From Actinomycetota bacterium (GTDB lineage: Bacteria; Actinomycetota; Thermoleophilia; Solirubrobacterales; Solirubrobacteraceae), in NCBI GenBank assembly GCA_005885515.1, contig VAWK01000018.1, positions 35,934-86,220 on the forward strand: a stretch of 50,287 nt of DNA. The letters are read 5' to 3'. The stretch's first letter is position 1. Each line of letters starts with the position of its first letter. The notes under the pieces are model-generated. The model was not told where the DNA came from, did not search any database, and saw only the letters and a program-made list of their open reading frames with translations. A program made the position numbers and the translations under genes. This document shows, piece after piece, positions 41,408 through 48,622 of the stretch.

Positions 41408-41537
41408 GGCGCCCGGCCCGCCGCCGGCGCGCCCCATCGTGCCTCGCCGCGGCGGCCCGCCTGGCGAGCCGTTTTTTCCGGCATTTTCGACAACCGGCCG
41501 GCCCCTCGTCCCGGCGGGGGCCTTAGGCTTCGCGTCA

Positions 41538-41864
41538 GTGGACTTCCGCGAGTACCAGCGCCTGTCGCGGCGAACTGCGCAGTATCCGCGTGCGGCGTGG
41601 CTGGCCTACCCCGCGCTGGGTCTCGCGGGCGAGGCGGGCGAGGTCGCTGAGCATGCCAAGAAGGCGATCAGGGACGACTCCGGGACGATCACCGATGAGC
41701 GCAGGGCGGCGATGGCCAAGGAGCTCGGGGACGTGCTCTGGTACGCGGCGCAGCTGGCCACCGAGCTGGGGCTCGAGCTGGACCAGGTGGCAACCGAGAA
41801 CCTGGAGAAGCTGCTCTCCCGTCAGAGCCGCGGGGTGCTGAGCGGCAGTGGTGATGAGCGCTAG
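41538..41864 (+). CDS. MazG-like nucleotide pyrophosphohydrolase
   Basis: A 108-residue all-helical MazG-family protein that would hydrolyse (d)NTPs, a house-cleaning or ppGpp-modulating role. Motifs are LGLAGEAGEVAEHAKKAIRDD (EAGE metal ligands) and MAKELGDVLWYAAQLATELGLE (ELGD metal ligands), followed by NLEKLLSR. It opens VDFREYQRLSRRTAQYP at GTG 41538, a normal family start. It is convergent with hflX, with 15 bases between their ends. Substrate preference is not evident. Confidence 0.88.
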   Translation: MDFREYQRLSRRTAQYPRAAWLAYPALGLAGEAGEVAEHAKKAIRDDSGTITDERRAAMAKELGDVLWYAAQLATELGLELDQVATENLEKLLSRQSRGVLSGSGDER

Positions 41865-41879
41865 TTGGCCGCCCGGCCG

Positions 41880-43211
41880 CTAGGCGGACGGCGGGGCGAC
41901 CACGAAGCGCGCGAAGCGCGCCGCCAGCCGGGCCGGCAGCAGCGCCCGCACCCGCACCCCCTCGGGGGTGTCCTGGCGGCTCACGTCCCCGGCGAGCTCG
42001 TGCAGCTCGGCCAGTCTTCCGCCCTCCGCGTACGGCACCAGCAGCTCGACGCGGCGCAGGAAGTGAAGCAGCGCCGCCTCGATGCGCGCGCCGAGCTCCT
42101 CCAGCCCCTCGCCCGAATGACCGCTCACGAGCACGGCCTCGGGGTGGTGCAGCCGCAGCTCCTCGCGGGCGGCGTGATCGAGCAGGTCGATCTTGTTGAG
42201 CACCAGCAGGCGCGGGCGATCTGCCGCGCCGATCTCGGCCAGCGTGTGCTCGACCGCGCCCTTCATGACCTCGATGCGCGCCTCGGTCGCGGAGGCGTCG
42301 AGCACGTGCACGAGCAGGTCCGCCCTGCGCGTCTCCTCCAACGTGGCCGCGAACGCGTCGACGAGCTGGTGCGGCAGCTTGGAGATGAAGCCGACGGTGT
42401 CGGTGAGCAGATACGCCCTGCCGCTGAGGCGCAACATCCGGATCGTGGGGTCCAGCGTGTGAAACAGGCGATCGCGGACTCCAACCTCGGCGTCGGTGAG
42501 CGCATTCAGAAGCGTGGACTTGCCGGCGTTGGTGTAACCGACGAGGGCGATCGTCGGCGTAGCCGCGCGCTCGCGCTGCGAACGCTGGACGGCGCGCGTC
42601 CGCTTCACGCGCTCGAGTCGGCGCCGCAGGGCCGCGATGCGGTCGCGCGCGAGGCGCCGGTCGGTCTCGATCTGGGTCTCCCCCGGCCCTCTGGTCCCGA
42701 TGCCGCCGCCGAGCCGCTCGAGGTGACTCCACAGCCCGCGCATGCGCGCGAGGTTGTACTCGAGCTGGGCCAGCTCCACCTGGAGCTTGCCCTCGGCGGT
42801 GCCCGCGTGCGAGGCGAAGATGTCGAGGATCACGGTCGTTCGGTCGACCACCGGTAGACCGAGCGCCTCCTCGAGCGTGCGCTCCTGGCGTGCGCTGAGC
42901 TCGTCATCACAGGCGATCAGGTTGGCGTCGCACGCCCGCGCGACGACCTTGATCTCAGCGACCTTCCCGGGGCCAACATAGCTGTTGGGATGAGGCTGCT
43001 CGCGCCGCTGGACGAGCTCGCCCACGACCGCCACGCCCGCTGTCCACAACAGCTCGCCGAGCTCCCCGAGGTCCTCCTCGTCGCCGCTCGACACGGCCGC
43101 GACGCACAGCGCGCGCTGGCGCGCGCGTGCGGCCGCCTGGGCCCCGTCCGCGACCGTCGCGGCGACAGGCCCGGGCGTTACGGCGCGGCGGCCATTGCGG
43201 CTCCTGTCCAT
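41880..43211 (-). CDS. hflX: GTPase HflX
   Basis: A 443-residue ribosome-associated GTPase that rescues stalled ribosomes after stress. The N-terminal HflX domain has NSYVGPGKVAEI and DDELSARQERTLEEALGLPVVDRTTVILDIFA, then GTRGPGETQIETDRR. The G domain has G1 GYTNAGKST, G3 DTVGFI and G4 NKIDLLD. It is the last gene of a minus-strand run miaA-dapF-dapL-hflX, with gaps of 81, 52 and 91 bases, which resembles arrangements common in actinobacteria and firmicutes. The ATG at 43211 gives a normal head. Confidence 0.95.
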   Translation of the reverse strand: MDRSRNGRRAVTPGPVAATVADGAQAAARARQRALCVAAVSSGDEEDLGELGELLWTAGVAVVGELVQRREQPHPNSYVGPGKVAEIKVVARACDANLIACDDELSARQERTLEEALGLPVVDRTTVILDIFASHAGTAEGKLQVELAQLEYNLARMRGLWSHLERLGGGIGTRGPGETQIETDRRLARDRIAALRRRLERVKRTRAVQRSQRERAATPTIALVGYTNAGKSTLLNALTDAEVGVRDRLFHTLDPTIRMLRLSGRAYLLTDTVGFISKLPHQLVDAFAATLEETRRADLLVHVLDASATEARIEVMKGAVEHTLAEIGAADRPRLLVLNKIDLLDHAAREELRLHHPEAVLVSGHSGEGLEELGARIEAALLHFLRRVELLVPYAEGGRLAELHELAGDVSRQDTPEGVRVRALLPARLAARFARFVVAPPSA

Positions 43212-43302
43212 CCACGTGCCAGTCTAGGGCGATCCAGGCGCCGACCCGCGCGGCGGCGCGCAGCTGCGCTGCTCCCGGACCGCCCGCTGTCGCGTCTTGG
43301 GG

Positions 43303-44469
43303 CTAGGCGGCCAGGGCGCCGAGCCTGTGGACCGCCTCGAGCAGGCGGGCATCGGGCGTCGTGAGCGAGATGCGAAACCAGCCCTCCCCCGCGGGGCCAT
43401 AGATGGCGCCGGGCGAGAGCACCACCGCGGCGTGCTCGAGCACATGCGCGCAGTAGGCCTCCGAGCCCGAGAATCCCTCCGGCACCGGCGCCCACACGTA
43501 GATCGTCGCGCGCGGAGGGCGGACCTGGACACCGATCGCGCGCAGCGCCTCGCACACGAGATCGCGCCTGCGCAGGTAGAGCTCGCGCATCGAGGCCACC
43601 TCCGCATCGGTCTCGGGCGACAGCGCCGCGATGCCCGCCAGCTGAACGGCCTCGAACAGGCCGGAGTCGATGTTTGTCTTCAGCCGCCAGTAGATCTCCA
43701 GCGCCTCGGCGTTCCCCACCGCGACGGCGCAGCGCCAGCCGGTCATGTTGTAGCCCTTGGACAGCGAGAAGATCTCGATGCCCACCTCCTTGGCTCCCGG
43801 CGTGGCCAGGAACGAAGGCGCGCGATAGCCGTCGAAGGTGATCTCCGAGTAGCTGTTGTCGTGCACCACGAGGATCTCGTAGGCGCGGGCAAACTCCACG
43901 ACGCGCTCGAAGAGACCCTCCGGCACGATCGCCCCGGTGGGGTTGTTCGGGTAGTTCAGGAACATCAGCTTGGCGCGCCGCGCCACCTCATCGTCGATCG
44001 CTGCGAGGTCCGGCGCAAAGCCCTGCTCTGGCTCGAGCGCCATCAGCACCGGCTCGGCTCCGGCGAGCCACGGACCGCCCGTGTACACGGGGTAGCCGGG
44101 GTCCGCCGCCAAGGCGAAGTCGCCGCCGTCGAGGAAGGCGAGGCTGACGTTGAAGATCGCCTCCTTGGCGCCAATCGCAGGCATGATCTCGCGCTCGGGA
44201 TCGAGGCTCACGTCGAAGCGTCGCTCGTAGAAGTCACGTACCGCGCCTCTGAAGTCTGCACGGCCGCGGTTGCTCGGATAGCGATGTGTCTCAGGCTCGC
44301 TCACGGCCTCCTGCATCGCCTCCACGATCAGCGGCGGCGTCGGCCGGTCGGGATCTCCGATCCCCAGGCTGATCACGTCGACCCCGGCGGCGCGCTTGGC
44401 CGCGATCTGGCGCTCGAGCCGCGCGAACGCATACGGCGGGATGCGCTGCAGGCGCCCGCTCGCTTTCAT
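43303..44469 (-). CDS. dapL: LL-diaminopimelate aminotransferase-like enzyme
   Basis: A 388-residue PLP aminotransferase of fold type I. Motifs are LGIGDPDRPTPPLIVEAM, YPSNRGRADFRGAV, NYPNNPTGAI, HDNSYSEITFDGY and the PLP-binding SLSKGYNMTGWR. These fit the DapL group that makes LL-diaminopimelate directly from tetrahydrodipicolinate. A broader aspartate-type aminotransferase is possible, but dapF next door supports lysine and wall synthesis. The first Met (44469) gives MKASGRLQRIPPYAFARLERQI, the usual opening; an upstream in-frame ATG would extend into dapF. Confidence 0.9.
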   Translation of the reverse strand: MKASGRLQRIPPYAFARLERQIAAKRAAGVDVISLGIGDPDRPTPPLIVEAMQEAVSEPETHRYPSNRGRADFRGAVRDFYERRFDVSLDPEREIMPAIGAKEAIFNVSLAFLDGGDFALAADPGYPVYTGGPWLAGAEPVLMALEPEQGFAPDLAAIDDEVARRAKLMFLNYPNNPTGAIVPEGLFERVVEFARAYEILVVHDNSYSEITFDGYRAPSFLATPGAKEVGIEIFSLSKGYNMTGWRCAVAVGNAEALEIYWRLKTNIDSGLFEAVQLAGIAALSPETDAEVASMRELYLRRRDLVCEALRAIGVQVRPPRATIYVWAPVPEGFSGSEAYCAHVLEHAAVVLSPGAIYGPAGEGWFRISLTTPDARLLEAVHRLGALAA

Positions 44470-44521
44470 GGCATCCGCCACCCCGGCTTGCCGGCGGGCA
44501 TGCGTACGGGTCGCGTCGCGT

Positions 44522-45397
44522 TCATGCGGCTTGCCGCAGCTCGCTGACGAACTCCTCGCTGAGGCGACCCTCGAACACCGGCAGCGCCCAGCCCGAGAGG
44601 CACACATGCAAGCGTGTGTCTACCTCGACCTCGAGCTCGCCGCCATCGAGCACGACGGTCACCCGTGCGGGTCCGCTGCCCGCCCCGAGCAGCCGCTCGC
44701 GATTGCCGAGCACGTAGGCCACCGCAGCGCCGCTCGCTCCCGTGCCGGAAGACAGCGTCTCCCCCACTCCCCGCTCGAATATGCGCGCGCGAATGCGTGC
44801 CTGCGATCCCGGCTCGAGCTCGGCGTACCAGGACACGTTCGTGCGGTTGGGAAAGGCCGGGTTGCGTTCGATCGGCGGGCCCAGCTCTGCGAGGTCGAGC
44901 TCCATGAGCGTGGCCTGATCCTGCACCCGGATCGCGATCTGAGGATTGCCGATCGAGACGTGCTGAAAGCGCCAGCCGTCAAACTCGCCCAAGCCATCGG
45001 CGGGGCCGGCGGGGAAGTCCTTGGACTGCAGCCTCGCCCGCCCGAGCTCCATGCGACAGCTCAGTGGACCGGTGATCGTCGGCTTGACCGGCCCGGCGGC
45101 GGTGTGAACGGTGAATTCGTCGCGATCGGTCCAGCCGCGCCGGCGCAGGTATAGGACGGCCTCGCGCGCGCCGTTGCCCGACAGCTCCGCCTCCGAGCCG
45201 TCGGGGTTGAAGATGCGCAGGTCTGCCACATGGGCCGGATCGGCCGGCGCCGACAGGAGCAGGATCCCGTCGGCGCCGACGCCGCGATGGCGCTCGCAGA
45301 GCAGGCGCACGCGGGCGGGCGTGACGGGGAACGGCATGGCCTCGCGCTCGACGATCAGATAGTCGTTGCCCAGCGCCTGCCAGCTCTCAAACCTCAT
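44522..45397 (-). CDS. dapF: Diaminopimelate epimerase (DapF) with both catalytic Cys replaced by Ser
   Basis: A 291-residue two-lobed PLP-independent epimerase fold that would convert LL- to meso-diaminopimelate for lysine and peptidoglycan. Family segments are FESWQALGNDYLIVE, HRGVGADGILLL, RIFNPDGSEAELSGNGARE, QHVSIGNPQIAIRV, NRTNVSWYAEL, RIFERGVGETLSSGTGA and VEVDTRLHVCLSGWALPVFEG. The catalytic Cys73 and Cys217 of the known enzyme are Ser73 (SGNG) and Ser217 (SGTG). Activity by the usual two-base thiol route is therefore uncertain. ATG 45397 is used; dapL follows 52 bases downstream, so the pathway context is clear. Confidence 0.88.
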   Translation of the reverse strand: MRFESWQALGNDYLIVEREAMPFPVTPARVRLLCERHRGVGADGILLLSAPADPAHVADLRIFNPDGSEAELSGNGAREAVLYLRRRGWTDRDEFTVHTAAGPVKPTITGPLSCRMELGRARLQSKDFPAGPADGLGEFDGWRFQHVSIGNPQIAIRVQDQATLMELDLAELGPPIERNPAFPNRTNVSWYAELEPGSQARIRARIFERGVGETLSSGTGASGAAVAYVLGNRERLLGAGSGPARVTVVLDGGELEVEVDTRLHVCLSGWALPVFEGRLSEEFVSELRQAA

Positions 45398-45478
45398 CCG
45401 CGACTGCCCGCGCCGGCGCTCCAGCACGCACGCCGCGGGCTGAAGGATCGAGGCTGCATCACCATCGGGGGCCTGAGT

Positions 45479-46438
45479 CTAGCCCCAGGCGGCGAGGATC
45501 TCGTGCGCCACCGAGGCGGGATCGCGGCCACTTACGTCGATCAGGTGCAGCCCGGCGAGCTTGCGCATCCACGTCAGCTGGCGGCGGGCGTAATTGCGAG
45601 TACGGCGGCGCATGCGCTCGACGTCGCCGGCGAGCAGCTCCTCGAAGCCGAGTGCCTTGCGCGCCGTGTCCGAGGCGCCCGCCGCGTGCGCCCGCAGGAC
45701 CTGCTCGCGAGCGCCCGCGGCGAGCATTTCGCGCACGCGCGCGTCGATGCGCGCGTGCAGCGCCTGGCGCTCCATGACCAGGCCGACGAGCAGCGTCGGA
45801 TGGCGCAGCTCGCCGCTCCACAGCTGCGAGGGCCCCTCCGGCGGCTCGAGCTCGCCCGCGTCCAGCAGCTCCAGCGCGCGCACCAGCCGTTGCGCGTCGT
45901 GCGGGTCGATCTCCCGGGCCGCCCACGCCGCGCGCCTTTCGAGCAGCCCGTGAAGGGCAACTGCGCCGCGCGCGCGCAGCTCCGCGCTCCAGCGCTCGCG
46001 CGCTCCTTCCGCAGGCGGCGGGCGCAGGTCAAGCTCGCCCAGGGCGGCACGCAGGTAAAGGCCCGTCCCGCCCACCACGAGCGGCCGCCGCCCGGCAGCG
46101 AGCAGGCCATCGATCTCGGCATGTGCGAGCGCCGCGTACTGGCCAGCGCTGAACGTGGCGTCAAGCGGCAGGAACGAGATCAGCCTGTGCTCGAGCGCCG
46201 CGCGCTCGGCCGGCGAGGGAACGCCCGTGAGAAGCTCCAGGCCGCGGTACACCTGCAGGGCGTCTGCCGACACGGCGACGGGGTGCTCGCCGCGGCTGCG
46301 CAGCAGCTCCGCTAGCGCGATCGCGATCGCGGTCTTGCCCACCGCGGTGGGGCCGAACAGGGCGAGCACCTCAGGGCGCGCCGGCGGCCCAAGGCGCGTC
46401 TGCGGCTCAGCACGCGTCGTTGAGGAATGTGCGTCCAT
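45479..46438 (-). CDS. miaA: tRNA dimethylallyltransferase
   Basis: Adds a dimethylallyl group to A37 of tRNAs reading codons that begin with U. The 319-residue protein has the P-loop LFGPTAVGKTAIAIALAE, SADALQVYRGL (DSRQ-like, here with Ala-Leu), LVVGGTGLYLRA, RDPHDAQRLVRALE-like residues in EIDPHDAQRLVRALELL, and TRNYARRQLTWMRK near the end. The ATG at 46438 fits; another ATG at 46531 adds low-quality residues. First gene of the minus-strand run with dapF, dapL and hflX. Confidence 0.94.
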   Translation of the reverse strand: MDAHSSTTRAEPQTRLGPPARPEVLALFGPTAVGKTAIAIALAELLRSRGEHPVAVSADALQVYRGLELLTGVPSPAERAALEHRLISFLPLDATFSAGQYAALAHAEIDGLLAAGRRPLVVGGTGLYLRAALGELDLRPPPAEGARERWSAELRARGAVALHGLLERRAAWAAREIDPHDAQRLVRALELLDAGELEPPEGPSQLWSGELRHPTLLVGLVMERQALHARIDARVREMLAAGAREQVLRAHAAGASDTARKALGFEELLAGDVERMRRRTRNYARRQLTWMRKLAGLHLIDVSGRDPASVAHEILAAWG

Positions 46439-46548
46439 GGGTTCAAGTATCGCGAGGTGCACGCCGCGCGCAGCGGCTCTTCGCGCGGTGTGCCGCGGCC
46501 GTCGGGCGTGCACGCAGCGAGTCATTGGCATACGCTTGCCGCCCGCGC

Positions 46549-47340
46549 ATGCAGATCTCGGGTTCGACCGTCCTGCTCACCGGCGCCAGCGGCGGCCTTG
46601 GCCAGGCCATCGCGCGCGCGCTCGCGCGGAGCGGGGCCAGTCTGGTTCTCACGGCTCGGCGCACGGACGTGCTGCAGCGGCTGGCCACGGAGCTCGGCGC
46701 GCGCTCGCTGGCGGTGGACCTCGCGATCCCAGCGGAGGTCGATCGTCTGCCGAGCGAGGCCGGCGAGGTCGACATCCTCGTTGCCAACGCCGCGCTGCCG
46801 GCCTCGGGAACGCTCGAGTCATTCAGCGTCGAGGAGATCGACCGGGCGCTCAGCGTCAACCTGCGCGCGCCGATCGTGCTCGCTCGAGCGCTCGTACCGC
46901 CGATGGTCGCACGCGGCAGCGGGCATCTGCTGTTCATGTCCTCGCTCGCCGGCAAGGCGTCCACCGCTGGCGCGGCCCTCTACAACGCGTCCAAGTACGG
47001 GCTACGCGGCTTCGCCTCCGGTCTGCGCGCCGACCTGCATGCGACCGGCGTGGGCGTCTCGACTGTCTTTCCGGGCTTCATCCGCGGAGCCGGGATGTTT
47101 GCCGACTCCGGCGCCAAGCTGCCACCTGGCGTCGGCACGCGCTCGCCCGAGGACGTCGCGAAGGCCGTGCTCGAGGCGATCGAGCGCAACCGCGCAGAGC
47201 TGGACGTAGCCCCGCTGGCGCTGCGCGCCACCGCCGCCTTCGCCGGCCTTGCGCCCGAGCTTGCCGCGAGCCTCGCGCGCCGCCTGGGCGCAGAACGAGT
47301 CGCCAGCGAGCTAGCGGCGGGCCAGCGCGATAAACGCTGA
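46549..47340 (+). CDS. SDR family oxidoreductase
   Basis: A 263-residue classical short-chain dehydrogenase with GASGGLGQAIARALARSGA, LTARRTDVLQRLA (an Arg pair favouring NADP), ILVANAALPASG, the catalytic Ser in LFMSSLAGKAST and YNASKYGLRGF. The C-terminal part, with an Ala-rich helix ending LARRLGAERVA, resembles KR-like proteins of unknown substrate. ATG 46549 is divergent from miaA by 110 bases. No partner gene suggests its substrate. Confidence 0.87.
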   Translation: MQISGSTVLLTGASGGLGQAIARALARSGASLVLTARRTDVLQRLATELGARSLAVDLAIPAEVDRLPSEAGEVDILVANAALPASGTLESFSVEEIDRALSVNLRAPIVLARALVPPMVARGSGHLLFMSSLAGKASTAGAALYNASKYGLRGFASGLRADLHATGVGVSTVFPGFIRGAGMFADSGAKLPPGVGTRSPEDVAKAVLEAIERNRAELDVAPLALRATAAFAGLAPELAASLARRLGAERVASELAAGQRDKR

Positions 47341-47589
47341 GCCGCCGTTCGCCGGACCGGGCCCGCCCCCCGCCGGGCCAGTCCGTTGGGTGATCGCGCC
47401 TCCCCCCGGCACCTGACAGGCCGCCACGACCTCAGGCTGCGACGGCCAACCAGGCGAGGAGGACCAGAGTCAGAGCATCGCCGAACTCGGAACTCGAGCG
47501 GCGTGAGTGGCGGTGAACGGTAATGACACCTGACCCACGCTTCGGCAGTGCCCGTATGTAAAGCCGAGTTTATTCACTTCGGCGGGTTT

Positions 47590-47607
47590 GTCCAATACTC
47601 TTTGGAC
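47590..47607. promoter_or_regulatory. Inverted repeat before the LysR gene
   Basis: GTCCAA-TACTCT-TTGGAC is a perfect six-base dyad 21 bases before the LysR start at 47629, a position suited to autoregulation. It lies at the end of the 288-base gap (47341-47628). That gap holds no gene I can support; it has a short AT-rich stretch (GTATGTAAAGCCGAGTTTATTCAC) just upstream. Confidence 0.5.
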
Positions 47608-47628
47608 GTTGTGTCATAAGCCGAGCCT

Positions 47629-48567
47629 ATGGGGCCTGGGTCGCCAGTGACCAGCCTGCGGCAGCTGCACTATTTCGTAGCGGTGGCTGAAGAGGGGCAG
47701 TTGACGCGTGCGGCCAGCAGGCTTCACATCGCGCAGCCCGCGTTGTCGCAGGCGATCGCCCAGCTCGAGTCGCAGTTTGGCGTGGAACTGCTCGCGCGTC
47801 ACGCCCGGGGCGTCAGCCTGACGCCCGCTGGTGAGGCGTTCTTCGCCAAGGCGCGCGATGCGCTGGCGGCTGTGGCGGACGCTGATCTCGCTGCGCAATC
47901 GCACTCGCGGGCCGACAGCGGCCGCGTCGAGTGGGGATTCAGCGGCTTGCCGCCGATGGTGCGCGCGCCTGAGCTGTTCGCCACGTTCACGGCAGCGAAC
48001 CCGCAAGCGCGGGTGTCGTTTCGCGATCTCTCCTGGCCGCGCGGCACGACGGCGGCGTGGCTGCAGCCGGTTGACATCGCACTGCTCTTCTCCCCCACGC
48101 CCCATCCCGACGTCGAGGTCTACGTACTGCGAGCCGAGTCCCGCGTCGTGCTTGCGGCGAGCACCCACGCGCTGGCTGGACGGACCGAGCTGACCGTCGA
48201 GGAGATCCTCGATGAGACCTTCTGCGGTACCCATTCCGCGCTCGAGCCGGTCAGAGCGGGGTTCTGGCGGCTCGATGACCATCGCGGCGGACCTTGCCAT
48301 GCAATCGTGGGCGAGGCGGCCAACCCGCAAGAGATGCTCGCAGTGATCGCCTCGGGCTGCGCGATCACCACCGCGCCGGCCTCGGCCGGTCCCACGTTCG
48401 GCTCGGCGGTACCCGGGATCACGGCCATCCCACTTCCGGACGCGACGCCCACCGTGCTCGCGCTGGTTTGGCACAAGCACAATCCAAATCCTCTCGTCGA
48501 CGACATCGTCGCCACCGCCAGAAGCCTCGCCGCCTCCGCCAGTCCGACGAGCGCATCGGCCACGTAG
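47629..48567 (+). CDS. LysR family transcriptional regulator
   Basis: A 312-residue LysR regulator. The winged helix is SLRQLHYFVAVAEEGQLTRAA, then LHIAQPALSQAIAQLESQFGVELLAR, followed by SLTPAGEAFF. The co-inducer domain runs from about 95 to 300, with EWGFSGLPPMVRAPELFATF and SGCAITTAPAS. ATG 47629 or GTG 47647 could be the start; the latter gives the usual VTSLRQL opening. No obvious divergent target gene is adjacent, as the SDR gene reads in the same direction 289 bases upstream. Confidence 0.91.
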   Translation: MGPGSPVTSLRQLHYFVAVAEEGQLTRAASRLHIAQPALSQAIAQLESQFGVELLARHARGVSLTPAGEAFFAKARDALAAVADADLAAQSHSRADSGRVEWGFSGLPPMVRAPELFATFTAANPQARVSFRDLSWPRGTTAAWLQPVDIALLFSPTPHPDVEVYVLRAESRVVLAASTHALAGRTELTVEEILDETFCGTHSALEPVRAGFWRLDDHRGGPCHAIVGEAANPQEMLAVIASGCAITTAPASAGPTFGSAVPGITAIPLPDATPTVLALVWHKHNPNPLVDDIVATARSLAASASPTSASAT

Positions 48568-48622
48568 CACTCGCCACCGGCTGGTGCGAACGCGCAAGGG
48601 GCATGCGGTCCCGGCGGCGCAC

